The position numbers and the translations under genes were made by a program. The notes under the pieces are model-generated. The model was not told the DNA's origin, made no database searches, and saw only the letters and a list, made by a program, of their open reading frames with translations. A stretch of 64,000 nucleotides of DNA from Prorocentrum cordatum (lineage: Eukaryota > Sar > Dinophyceae > Prorocentrales > Prorocentraceae): positions 737,952-801,951 of the forward strand of contig CAUYUJ010016283.1 in the NCBI GenBank assembly GCA_963575745.1, given 5' to 3'. Positions 53,640 to 64,000 of this stretch are shown here, piece after piece; the first letter of the stretch is position 1; each line of letters begins with the position of its first letter.

Positions 53640-54299
53640 CCCCCTCTGGGGGCCCTGGGGCCTAAGAAATTACTAAGACAGGCCAAGAGTGTCCCAAGAG
53701 ACCGCCGAGACGGTCCAAGAGGGTCCCTAATCGCCAAACGATCGGTCCAAAACGCCTTCACGCCCTCCACTGCCCAGGAGGTCTCCAGGACGCCCCAGGA
53801 CGCCTCCAAGAGCACTCCCGAGAGGGCATTGGGGCAGAATTTATTGCTTTTTCGCTGGTTGTTTTAAGATTTGGGTGCTCTCGCCTTTTTCACTTCCCGC
53901 CGGTCCAAAACGGCGCCAGAGGTCACCAAAATCTCCCCAAGACGGCCCAAGAGGCCTCCAATGAGGCCCCAAAACAGCCCGAGAGCACCCCAAGACAGCC
54001 CAAAACGCCTCCAAGACGGCCCCGGATGCCCCCAAGACGGTTCCAAGAGTGTGCCCAGACGGGGGACGCGAACGGACATCTCGAGCCCTCGGCCCCAAGA
54101 GGCTCCCAGAAAGCCCTTAGAGGTTTCCCAGAGGCCCCAAGAGGCCCACAAGAGGTCCCCAGGAAACCCGAAGAGGCCCCTAAGAGGCTCCCAAGAGGCC
54201 CCCAAGAGGCTCCCAAGAGGCCCCGAAATTCCTCCCCAGATGCCCCCGAGAGACTTCCGAAGAGACCCCAAGAACCATCCCTGAGGACTCTGGGCCACG
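53640..54299 (+). repeat. 11-bp periodic repeat block E
   Basis: The clearest block. Around 54,180-54,230 consecutive 11-mers read GAGGCTCCCAA, GAGGCCCCCAA, GAGGCTCCCAA and GAGGCCCCGAA. An AT-richer core at 53,842-53,905 (TTTAAGATTTGGGTGCTCTC, then GCCTTTTTC) interrupts it. It ends at the GTC array. Confidence 0.8.
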
Positions 54300-54300
54300 T

Positions 54301-54531
<231 letters not shown>

Positions 54532-54654
54532 CCCTCAGGGTCGGCGGCACCGGCCGTCCGGCCTTCGCAGTAGGGCTGCGCCGCCTTGGGCCACGGCGGC
54601 GGCGGGCAGAGCAAATATGCATTTGTTCCCCCTTCCGAATGTTCCTTCAAACTC

Positions 54655-55070
54655 CATAGCCCCGAGATGGCCCCAAGATATCCGGACGACATCCAAAGAC
54701 GGCCCCAGGGGGGCCCAAGACGCCCCCACGAGCCTTCTAAGAGAGAAAAGCATTGAGTGTGAGACTGCTGTGGTAAGATTTGGGCATTTTCGCCGTCTCG
54801 GTCTTAAGAAAGCCCAAGACGGCCCAAAGGCGCTCCAAGACGCCCCTAAAGGCGTTGGAGAAGGCCACAAGAGAACTCCAGGAGGTCCTGCGAGGGCCCT
54901 AGGAGGGCTCCAGACAGGCCTAAGAGGGCACCAAGACACCCCATGAGACCCCAAGACGCCCCGACGAGGCTCCTGACGGCCCCAGGAGGGCCCAAGACAG
55001 CCCCAAAACAGTCCAAGAGGGGCCCAGCAGAGCCCCAAGACGCCTCCACGCGGTCTCGAAACGCACCAAG
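54655..55070 (+). repeat. 11-bp periodic repeat block F
   Basis: Units of the CCAAGACGGCC type. The core at 54,752-54,815 shares the exact 11-mer TAAGATTTGGG with block E. Confidence 0.75.
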
Positions 55071-55429
55071 ATACTACAATTGCGGGCTGGTTTCCCGAAG
55101 GGGAAGCCTGCCGTGGTTCCTGCTCTGCGTGCTCGAGGGCTGGACCCTGGAACGTGAACAGCCAAGCGTTCAGGGAGGAGGCTGCGTCGAGGGTAAGCAC
55201 AAACGGTGGGTGCCTCAGGGGCCGACCCCCCCCCCCGAAGGGCTGCGGCGCGGCCCCCGTTCCCTCATCAGGCGCTCGACTCTCGAAGACCTCTCGGCCC
55301 GACAGCCTGTGCCTGCAACTGCGCCCCGTCGGGCGCCCTGCTGAAACGCTGGCTGACTGCACCGCCAACCTACCCCCACCTGGCCCAGGGTCCCTCAGCG
55401 CGACGGGCCTGCCCTGCCCTGCCACCCCC

Positions 55430-55560
55430 CCCCCCGGGTGAGGATGGATGCCGCGAAGCCCGACGGAGACGGCATCCATCCCCACGTGGGGGGGCAGGTC
55501 AGACAGCGTGGGGACGGGGGTGACTCTCACGATGACGAGGCGTCCTGGGCCTCTCAAGCC
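55430..55560 (+). pseudogene. LINE ORF1 N-terminal fragment, homologous to LINE-C
   Basis: Encodes RMDAAKPDGDGIHPHVGGQV, which aligns with GMDAARPDGEGIYPFGGA read from the minus strand at about 63,600-63,650 in LINE-C. DNA similarity covers roughly 110 bp, with CGACGGAGA and GCATC(C/T)A blocks. It is an isolated 5' fragment in the opposite orientation to LINE-C. Confidence 0.6.
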
Positions 55561-56699
55561 ACTTTCGCCCACACCACGTTCTCCACACAAGAAGGCAGGC
55601 GGCGTCACCCCGCGAGACCTCCGTGTTCCACGAGTCTTGCCGCTCGCCCAACGGCTGCGGGGCGTACTTGGCCCGCTGCAGACCATCTGGGGTGGTGACG
55701 GAGCGTATGGCAATCTCTCGACGAAGCGCAGCTTCTTGATCAGGTCTTGAGGCCAGCCTATCCCAGGATCCTGTGCAACCTCAAGCTGTTCTGTGTGGCC
55801 TGGTTGACCCAACCTCGAGACGGCCTCTCTGAAACGTGACCTCGAAGGCTAGCGCTCGCACGTAAAGATCGCAGGGCAAGGTCAGCACAGGTCGCTCCCG
55901 CATCTCCCGGTGCATGATCGGCAGCGGTCAGCTCCTCGGGGCGGTGGCAATGCAGTGCGACCACTGGCTGGACCCTCCCTCCACACCTCCCCCATCCTCC
56001 CTCAAGACGAGGACAGGATGAAGACAAATTCGGATCGACACAACTCGGGAATGACCTGTCGAGTCTGGAAGATGTATCGGGCGCCGCGGCCGCTCCAGAG
56101 CGCTCCGGAACGCCCGGAGAACGTTCCAGAACGCTCTTGAGCCATGTATCTTCAACCTATGCCTGCCCGATCCCTCCCTTTCTTTTGGAGCCTGATCCCA
56201 TCCCTTCTCACTGCCTTGTCCCTCTCCCTCCCAGCATCCCTGCAGCGTGTAGCATCCCTGCAGCGTGTACATTTCGGGATACGGTTAGATCGGTCTCCCG
56301 ATCGAATGGCCGTCCTGGAGCCAGTGGCAAGAGTCACTTTTTACGGATTTAGCTAGAAAGTCATCGATGCATCAGAGGTACTAGCTGCGCACGTTCTCCT
56401 TCTGGCATGCTCGAAACACAGCACGTGCTTGCGAGGCTCTACCATCGCGATTTGCTGTTTCTGCCTGCAGTGCACGCGTCTGCAGTAATTGCCTGCAGCG
56501 TTTGCACTCAATTCAAACTTCTGCATACAATGAAAACTAACGCGAGCCCCCCCCCCACCACCACACCCAGGGAAAAAAAAACAAATATGTATACAGCTAT
56601 GTTTTCATGTATGTGTATATTTAATTTAAATACACATATGGGGAAAACCCGTCCCCCCCCAAAACCGGACTCCCGGGATCTGGGGCTTTGGTACCCTCC
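55561..56699. other. Unassigned sequence
   Basis: No gene recognised. An 18-bp unit, GTAGCATCCCTGCAGCGT, is tandemly duplicated near 56,233-56,268. A C-run followed by A-rich DNA lies at 56,548-56,580. Confidence 0.5.
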
Positions 56700-57330
56700 A
56701 GACGGGCCTCGAAGCGGCCACCGGGCCTCACATGGCGTTTTGCCAAGCCTTCCCAGCACACCCAGGGCGATCAGGGGGTCATCGGAGACGTCCCAGAGCG
56801 CTCCAAGAGTGATCGACGTGACCTCAAGATGGCCCAAGAGGCCTCCAGGACGGCCCCAAAGAGGCCTCAAAGAGAACTCCCAAGGAGGCCCCCCGAGGCA
56901 AAAATCATTGATTTTCTGTTGGTTTTTGGTGAATTTTAGGGTTTTCCTGTTTTCGGCGTCCCGACGCTCCAAGACGGCGGTCTTCTGGGCGTCCGAAGCC
57001 GCCTGGGAGGCTCCAAAATCGCCCCACAACCATCCGAAAGGGCTTCCAAGCAGTCGAAGAGAGCCCCAAAACGGCACAACACGGGTCCAAGATGGCCCTC
57101 AGAGAGCCCCATGGCGGCCGAAGATGGCCCAAAGACACCCTCCGAAGAATTCCAAATCGTGATTCGGTCGTACAGGGAGACCGCGGTTGGAGGCAGGGTG
57201 GCCCGAGGAAGCCCCCGAAGGCCCCCAGAATACGCCCAGGAGGTCTCCAGAAAGCCTTAAGAAAGCCTGGAACAACTTTTGTGAGGCCCCTAGAGGCTCT
57301 CCAAGGAGGAGCCTCCGCAAAAAGAGCTGA
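56700..57330 (+). repeat. 11-bp periodic repeat block G
   Basis: Units such as CCAAGATGGCC, CCAAGAGGCCT and CCAGGACGGCC. The core at 56,905-56,975 (CATTGATTTTCTGTTGG, TTTTAGGGTTTTCC) resembles the reversed block C core. Confidence 0.75.
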
Positions 57331-57553
57331 GGAGGATGGGGAGAATGCGCAGGGCATGGCGAAAATCAGGAAAAAGATGCATGGAGGAAGGATAACGAAT
57401 AACATTATTATAGCGGCGATGCCAGAAAAGGCAACCAGAAGTTATCGCTAAATTGTCGGCTTGACCTTCCTGCTATTCCGTCTGCACACCAAACTTCAAG
57501 GACCAAGGTGCATGGCGCGAAACGCCACTGCAGTCTTGTATGTGTGTATATAC

Positions 57554-57599
<46 letters not shown>

Positions 57600-58553
57600 T
57601 ATGACGCTGCGGAAATTGGTATATGAAGATGCCACATATGGCATGCAACTAGCACGTGCGTTCCACGAGCCAATAAAGGAAGACGGCGGCGGTCAAGTCG
57701 ATCATCCTGCGAACGCGTGGTAGCACCAACTTGTGCTTGTCCACCGAAACCCTTCAATACGCACAGGCGGTGTAAGTCGGCGGCACGGCAGAGTGAAGCT
57801 AGACAAGAGTGCCAGTCTGTGTGCGGATTTAGGGGGCCGCACAGGGCCAAACACAAACGCGTAAGCAGATGCTGTCGCATCCAATCCAGGAATCGGGAAA
57901 CCCCAGTGGGCCCGCACCCGAAGTCACTGTGGCGAAGGCTCACTCGTGTGTACCGTCGAACACGGGGTGCGTGCCACTGGTGGGGCTGAAAGAAGTTACA
58001 CATCGGGCTCAACCATGTCCTGAAGATCACGGATCAGGGCGGAACGTCAAGGCCGAGGACACCCGGGTAAGGGGCAGAGCCTGGGACATCAGCGGCGGCC
58101 AAGGCACAGGACTGCGCTGGGGTCGATGGACAGCCCTAAAGATGGCCGAACAAAGGAGAAAATCGACGACGGCCAGGGCATTCCATTCGGGTTGGCGGTT
58201 AAAGGGCAACTTTTGGGAAGTCTGCGTGGGAACGAGAAGGCCGAGTAACCTGGCCATCAAACCGTACTAAACCAAATTAAGCACAATACTAAGCTGGATT
58301 CAGAGGGGTCCGCCAGATTAAGCGGTATCAGGCCGAGTGGGACGGCTTTCGACCACTAATATAACAATACCAAAACTGATCATACCACCTGCGAAAAGTT
58401 GCATCCGACACTCGGCTACACGTAAAGGTGACCCAGACATACGTGACCTTTGGTGCGCGGTTTTCGAATCGTTGCATGCGGCGCGGCAATACCGGCCTGC
58501 GTGGCTGCGACCTCCGAAGCACACACAAACACACACACACACACACACACAAA

Positions 58554-58585
<32 letters not shown>

Positions 58586-59399
58586 CGGACACGCACACAC
58601 TTTTTGTGTCGGCGGCTAGACAGAGTGACTGCGCTGGCGGAATGAGCATGTGTAGGACATACAAAAGCGAATTAAGCCGCGATGCGCGTGGGGAAGAAAA
58701 AGAAGCCCGGCGCGGGCGGGAGGGAGGGGAGACCAGGCCCACTAAAAGCGGGGCGGCCGTGTTGCCGAGGTCGATGCGACCTCCAGGCGACCGGGCGGCG
58801 ACCGGAGAAGACCACCGCAGGGGAGGGGCCACGGGGGCGCTGGGGAAAGAGCCCAGAAGGATGGAGCAGAAAGCATGAGCAGGCGAAGGCGCCGAGATCC
58901 GTGGGACCTGCGAGGCGCCCAGCGCGAGGCTGGCCAAGGTCACCCCAAGCCGGAGCCGAAGTGGCCACGGCGGGGGGGGGGCAGCAGGGCGGAGCAGGCA
59001 ATCGACGACCCCGGCCCGGCGCGGGGGCACGTCGGCCCGGCCTGAAAACCAGGCAAAGGGGGGCGGCGGGTGCGCCAGCTGAGGACAGCCAGGCACCTGG
59101 AGCCAGGGAATCCCTGTGGAATGGTGCCGGCGCCACGGTCCCAGGGGCGGCGGGAAGGAGGCCACGGACGAAAGCCCGACCAAAAGCCTGCAGAAGGCCG
59201 GCGACACACACACACACACACACTGAGCCGCACCTGGACGGCGCACTGGCACGGAAAAACTACGAACTCGCATACGCATAAAAAAATGAAAGAAATTACG
59301 TCAACACTCGGTTACCTGCAAACGGCACGGGCGGGGGAGAGAGCGGAGAGGAGGGGGCGAGGGAGAGGGGGGGGAAGGGAGGGGAAGAAGGGGCACAAA
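57331..59399. other. Unassigned sequence with AT and CA microsatellites
   Basis: (AT)n at 57,547-57,591, (CA)n then (CGCA)n at 58,521-58,600, a short (CA)n at 59,205-59,222 and a purine-rich patch at 59,335-59,396. Frames such as 57,869-58,270 (+) are open, but nothing is recognised in them. Confidence 0.5.
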
Positions 59400-59409
59400 A
59401 TAATCAGCT

Positions 59410-60035
59410 AGAGGGCGCAGCGCCGCCTGACTGCCGCATGCTATTCCGAAGAATTCGGCAGCAGACTCTGAAGAGTGTCGGGGTCGTTGCCGGCCACTGC
59501 TAGGGCCTCAGCGTGCAAGTACGTCGCCCATTGCAGCCGGGGTCGCCCTTTCGCTCACGGGGACTTCCAGTTGCGAGGCAAGAAAGAAAATGGTTGACCA
59601 TCTTCAAACACCATCCTTCTTGGTAAGCTTTCGGCTCTGTACTGGGCATACTTTCCATACATGGCCAACTTGTCGCTCCAATAGAACCGATGTCCAAGGC
59701 GGCGCGCGGGCACGCTCGCGCGCATCAGCATTCCTCACGCGGGATAGCCAAGCAGGAGAGATGTTTTAAACTACGCGCAAGCACCTGACTTGGAAACCAT
59801 CAATGCGATCCTTGTCCGCTTCAAGGAGCACGCACGGTTTGAGCTCATATAACAACTGGGAAAATACGCACGATAATTCCTTACTCTCGTCGCGTTGGCG
59901 TGGTTCCAGACAGCACATCACTCCTGAAAAATGAATTGCGCTTCGCCCGAGAGCCGCGCAAGCTCTGCTCGCGGGCCCCCGCTTATGCCGACACGACCAC
60001 CCAGATAAACAGCATGCTCTTTGACCGCGATTGCG
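59410..60035 (-). pseudogene. LINE-C post-RT region
   Basis: Fragmented frames give SQLLYELKPCVLLEADKDRI, DGFQVRCLRVV, a stop, NISPAWLSRVRNAD (about 59,730-59,860) and, later, KMVNHFLSCLATGSPRERKG. The F-x-x-RCLR...S-R-V-x-N landmarks match those in LINE-B. Confidence 0.65.
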
Positions 60036-61016
60036 CTACCATTCGGGCCCGATACATGTCAATCCGATCGAATACTGAGCAGCACTATTTTGGTCAGAAA
60101 TGAGATCCAGGCCGCACACCATCCCGGCATCTACCGCCAAATCCACATGCGCTTGCAGGGCGCCAGGGTCCGTGGCCACGAGCATCGCATCGTCTGCGCG
60201 CAGAACATCCTCAGCAATCACGCGTTGCTTGCATGGCCTGCCGGGCCGTTCCAAGTTTAGGCTTGCATCCACCATCTCTGAAAAGATCGACATGACAAGG
60301 GTGAACAAGCACGGCGAAAGCGGACAACCTCGCGCAATTCCAAATGGTCGCGCATACTTGCGCGATTCGGCACCTCCGTCTTGCACGATACACTCGCGCG
60401 CTTTCTAGATGCCCTGGACCACGTCGACCACCCCAGCTGGCACTGAAAATTGTTGCAGTGCTTCTACGAGACCTGCTGGGTAAATCAGGTCAAACGCTAT
60501 ACTCCAATACAGATGAAGAAATAACAACTCGCCGTCTTTGTCTTCCAGCGCAACGCCAATCAACCTCCTCGCCAAGAACGGAACTTCGCTGGCCCCACGG
60601 CGCGGCCGGGCACCATTTCGAATATTGAAATTCACGCCGCCTCTCCTCACCTTCTCCGGATTTGAATCGACGCACTCACAAGCCGGCTAATATCCTGCAC
60701 CCCACCGCGAATGCATATATAGGCCTGTCGCTCGAAGGCAAAATCGTCGCCAGCCTCGCAAAAGGGCCGCCACGGACGCTTCCCGCCACTCTTCTGGGAC
60801 GCCCATCTTGCCCCAGCACTCGATGCACAAGGGCGTCAAGATCTCCAACGCGCCGCCGTTGTCCAACAGTGATTTCACTTGTTCTGGCGGCGCGCCGTCG
60901 GCCCCCAAAGCTCGCCACACGAAAATTGTTAAGGGCCTGCCTCGTTTCCCCCGCTCGGGCCCGACCCACGTCGACAGGCAGTCATGACGTTTGCCGGCCG
61001 CGTAGCGGGCGATCAC
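60036..61016 (-). pseudogene. LINE-C reverse transcriptase, motif A Asp lost
   Basis: The upstream part reads GADGAPPEQVKSLLDNGGAL and CWGKMGVPEEWREASVAALL (60,740-60,905), the usual G-P-D-G...P-x-x-W-x-x-A-x-V region. Next is VPFLARRLIGVALEDKDGEL, then motif A as LHLYWSIAFDLI, with Tyr (60,507-60,509) where LDW is usual, consistent with one base change removing the catalytic Asp. Motif B is FGIARGCPLSPCLF and motif C is VLRADDAMLVAT, with the Asp pair intact at 60,189-60,194 and Arg for the usual Tyr. Domain identity is firm; activity is not expected. Confidence 0.82.
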
Positions 61017-61774
61017 CTGGACGTGGCCGCCATTGCACCGCCGCCGAGAAACGGCGCCGCAGTCTCGGTCCAGTCTGCGGAATCAACCAAGCGCTCTCGC
61101 GCGCCCTCCAGGGGCCCACGCTGGCAAAATGCACGTTTGCGAAATTACTTGATTGCTCTCCATCCGTTTACTCGGGCGCTCGCCGTGCGTCAGTAGAGCT
61201 CGCCCGCCTTCGCTGCCCGCGTGATCGCTCTGTCCAAGCACTCGGTCTCGGTGCGATTTCGTCGCGATTTGTTCCGCTCATCGACGAGGTCGAGAGCGCG
61301 ATCAGATATCCCCGCGCATTTCCTGCACGCCTCCCGGCGCGAACGGACTTCGACAGCAGACCGTAGCACGCTGAGCGACGCTGCCAAGGCTGTCTCGCCC
61401 AGCAACCCCTTGCGCGACCGTTTCTTCCACGCATCCACAAATAACTCCGCGCCCTTTTTGCCGGCGCCCGGATCCGCCAACCGGCCGACGTCGAGCTCGG
61501 GCGCACGGCGCACCCGGCCTGTCTTCGGAATCACAATCTCCAAAGCAACAATGCGCACGAGGTGACGTGATTGCACATGCCGTCGACGATCGCCCAATGC
61601 CGCAGCGATTGCAGACAACCGCTCTTCAGGCATCACCACGCGATCCAACTGTCCAAGATCTCCTGGGACAATACCTCCGAAAGGTTGTACTCCAATATCG
61701 CGATGCGCGACGGTGCGCTCATCGACTGCGTCTAAGAATACGTTCGATACGCATGCTTCAAGTGCGCGGCAAAA
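61017..61774 (-). pseudogene. LINE-C linker
   Basis: Mainly one frame (61,190-61,648): VVMPEERLSAIAAALGDRRR, GAELFVDAWKKRSRKGLLGE and CRKCAGISDRALDLVDERNK. It corresponds to the segment between endonuclease and RT in such polyproteins. No separate domain recognised. Confidence 0.45.
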
Positions 61775-62310
61775 TTATGCGAGGAGCCCCACATGCGACG
61801 TAGGCGCCCAGGCCGGCACCTGATCACGGAAAGCACGTTTTCCGAGAACGGCTGCTTCTCCAGCGCACCCCCCCCAGTCAACGCGCGCCGAAATCAACCC
61901 GAAACAACGCGGGCCCGCAAAACCTCTCCACGCAGATGCACGTGCAGTAAGATCTGCATGGTAGTCAGGATGAACATCATACTCGCGATTATTGATCCAA
62001 GCTCGAGCTGTAACCAACGTTAAACATCCCCCTGGCAATCGGAGATACATCCTTGGATCTGTCCATCGATCGCACATGTAGCCCACGGCGCTACCATGAA
62101 CCGGACACCCGCGCACTCTCTGGTTGCATTCTCGCGCCCAGAACAAATACCTAAGAACCCTCCGATTTCAAAAACCGGCGACACGCAGCAGAGCGTCTCC
62201 TGGAGACAGAGCACGGCGACGTCAAGGCCCCGCACGCGCTCGATGAGTTCGCGCCCTTTGCACGGCAGGCCCAAGTTGACGCCGTCGACATTCCACTAGG
62301 CGATCCTGCC
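61775..62310 (-). pseudogene. LINE-C EEP endonuclease
   Basis: Begins WNVDGVNLGLPCKGRELIER, then LDVAVLCLQETLC, with the catalytic Glu of LQET at 62,197-62,199; Asn of WNV is the first conserved residue. GRENATRECAGVRFMVAPWA follows. The next frame (61,775-62,146) has YLRLPGGCLTLVTARAWINN. The GDFN and terminal SDH motifs were not found, so the C-terminal part is lost or badly shifted. Confidence 0.7.
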
Positions 62311-62399
62311 ACACAGAACTCGTACATAGGGAACTACCCATTCACCAACGATTATTTCCAGTGCACATGCAGTGCCAATGCGCCGCACATCCTAATGGC

Positions 62400-63691
62400 A
62401 ATCCTTCTTCCCTCCCTTCTTAGCCTCGCCATTTTTCCTGCCCCGACCCGGCCAAGCGCCTCGCTGGTCCGGGAAGCGAGGCGATGAACTTCAGGGCCGC
62501 CATTGGAGCTCGCACCACCAGCTGTCCAGCTACTGCGAAGATGCGGTTGTTCGTGCCCACGCGAATCTCTTCTTTGTGGGCACTTCCAGCCGTGGGCGAC
62601 TTTCCGGAGACCGGCCCAAATCGATTCTGCCACGCGTTTATCAACGGGCACGTCGGGGCAAACCCGCGCCACGCCCCCTCGATGATTGATCCGCGCCCCG
62701 CCGAACACACTGACAAATGGCACCCTGGACGACGCAGTGCCAAATTTTAAGCAAACGGCATAGTTGAAGTCGCCGTCGTGTATATGTAGAAGCATGCTGG
62801 AGTCTTCAATCGCTTAAACTGTTCCTTGAGGAAGGCGATGGCCGCGTCCACCTTTTCGAAATCCTCCAAACCACCGACGACTGCATTCACCTCCTGGTCT
62901 CGGGGCGTAAATTCGGAAAGATTGTACTCCAGTTCCACTCATATCGTCTCGATGTCTGCAGTGCCACTCTGCTCTGATCGCGCCGACGGCAGTCCGCAAT
63001 GCCGTTGTTCAAATGCTTCCAGACGAGCGATTAGTGCAGCCACTTCGCGCTCTTCAAGTCTGCCTGGGATACCCCGCGTAGCCCGATGGCTCCGATGTCG
63101 TTCTGGATGGGTTGCAACTGCCCCCGACCAATATCTTTGAAGAGTCCGGCTGTCGCAAGGGGCCCCCGATCCGGTTGACCTCGTCGCCGCCCCCCCGCAG
63201 ATCGTCGTCGTCGCCAATCTCGCGCCAAGAGCTCCTGGGCGGGCACGCTTGTCGGCGGGAGTGGAATTCGCGTGGGCCGCCTCGAGCGGCGATACAGGAA
63301 ATGACGTCCCGCCTAATGCTCCACGCACCGGAGCGCCCGGCTGTCGGGCGTTCGCCGGCATGGGCATCGCCGATGAGACGCACATGCAATCGCGGATGGC
63401 GCAGGTGCAATTTGATATTGGATGCAAAATAAATGGCGACCCCCGAAAGCCGCGCACCAAAGGCCACTCCGACGAGGGGCCACTCTCGCGCGTGCCCGAA
63501 CCACCAGGGCCTGGGAAAGCCGGTGACTCAGCATCGCGAAACTCATCCGCATCCCCATCCCCACTGAGATACCCTCGACCCCGCCGTCCGACCTGCTCCT
63601 CCAAAGGGGTAGATGCCCTCTCCGTCGGGTCTCGCGGCATCCATCCCCAACCGATGGAGCAGGCTAGCGGCGCTGGGGAACCCGGGCCCAC
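62400..63691 (-). pseudogene. LINE-C ORF1
   Basis: The N-terminal half (62,939-63,691) opens with GMDAARPDGEGIYP in one frame and ends EEREVAALIARLEAFEQRHC, a short coiled coil. It continues MELEYNLSEFTPRDQEVNAV, VGGLEDFEKVDAAIAFLKEQ and RLKTPACFYIYT (62,747-62,938). After a stop come RFGPVSGKSPTAGSAHKEEI and NNRIFAVAGQLVVRAPMAAL (62,420-62,743). The VVGGL...A...VY...F pattern is what I expect of dinoflagellate LINE ORF1 proteins, which probably bind RNA through an RRM-like fold. The assignment rests on pattern and position. Confidence 0.6.
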
Positions 63692-63968
63692 TGGGGATCA
63701 CGGTAGGTCCGACGATACAGAGGGACGGGGCCGAAGGAAGAAGTCGGCGAAGAACGGCCACGCACGGCACCGGGGCCGACGGCCGAGGGAAGCACCGGCG
63801 CCGGCGGCAGTCGGGGGCACACCGAGACGAGGAGACCGGCGACGGCACAGGGAAGCGCCAGGGCCAGGGGCAGACGCCAGGGACAGGGGCAGAGCCGAAC
63901 CATGGACGCTCGCGCTGACTCGAGCCACGGGGCCGCGGACAGTCGGGGACAGGGCAAGACCAAGGAAA
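63692..63968. other. Unassigned window edge
   Basis: GC- and purine-rich sequence beyond the LINE-C ORF1 frame. It may be the 5' untranslated region of LINE-C; no motif was recognised. Confidence 0.4.
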
Positions 63969-64000
63969 TCGGCTACGGCGCGGGCCCGTGGTGAGCTGCA

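Larger units (their letters stand above)
59400..63691 (-). mobile_element. LINE-C: decayed non-LTR retrotransposon
   Basis: Minus-strand element with ORF1, EEP endonuclease, RT and the post-RT region in order, all broken by frameshifts and stops. It resembles LINE-B in its C-terminal landmarks (F-x-x-RCLR, V-x-N) and lacks the RNase H seen in LINE-A. End points are taken from the extent of coding similarity only. Confidence 0.8.

Overview
This window looks like dinoflagellate nuclear DNA, probably from a high-GC, repeat-bloated genome of the Prorocentrum/Polarella/Symbiodinium kind. Four things point that way. There is a near-perfect relict of the dinoflagellate spliced leader at 49,415-49,451. 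There are several retroelement families of the type common in dinoflagellates. GC-rich unique sequence alternates with very long trinucleotide arrays. No intact conventional host gene is visible. Genus or species cannot be fixed from the sequence alone.

Layout. 1-2,400: two TCC arrays enclose about 960 bp of a peculiar NNY-periodic tract. 2,400-9,880: a decayed + strand LINE (LINE-A) with coiled-coil ORF1, EEP endonuclease, reverse transcriptase, zinc motif and RNase H, followed by a 99-bp hairpin repeat and a 54-codon repeat. 10,259-11,755: a 780-bp TCC array abutting the 3' end of a second LINE (LINE-B). 13,250-22,050: minisatellites, a minus-strand zinc-knuckle gag (15.5-17.2 kb), an 11-bp GTTGCCGCCTC array and a GTC array. 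22,970-26,230: TCC/CAT arrays, a second NNY tract and a 513-bp duplication. 26,230-31,700: very GC-rich DNA, a 110-bp tandem repeat and a gag-protease fragment.

31,700-41,206 is a full-length but dead Ty1/copia-type LTR retrotransposon on the minus strand. It has two LTRs, an initiator-Met-type primer-binding site, gag, protease, a methyltransferase-like module, integrase, reverse transcriptase, RNase H and an unusual 3' tail with a membrane span and coiled coil. Its integrase is split by a 77-bp satellite of about 17 copies. 41,207-49,400 is mostly unassigned DNA, a 990-bp TCC/CAT array and two degenerate repeat families. 49,415-50,480 is a retroposed mRNA pseudogene headed by two tandem relict spliced leaders. 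51,590-52,700 is a second copy of the zinc-knuckle-type gag. 53,640-57,330 is dominated by an 11-bp periodic repeat family. 59,400-63,691 is a third, minus-strand LINE (LINE-C) with ORF1, EEP endonuclease and RT.

Every retroelement carries frameshifts, stops or active-site substitutions, so none looks autonomous now. The recurring themes are reverse transcription of elements and host mRNA, insertion next to TCC microsatellites, and short-period repeats (11, 77 and 110 bp). Simple-sequence arrays nearly all carry the pyrimidine-rich or CA strand on the + strand.
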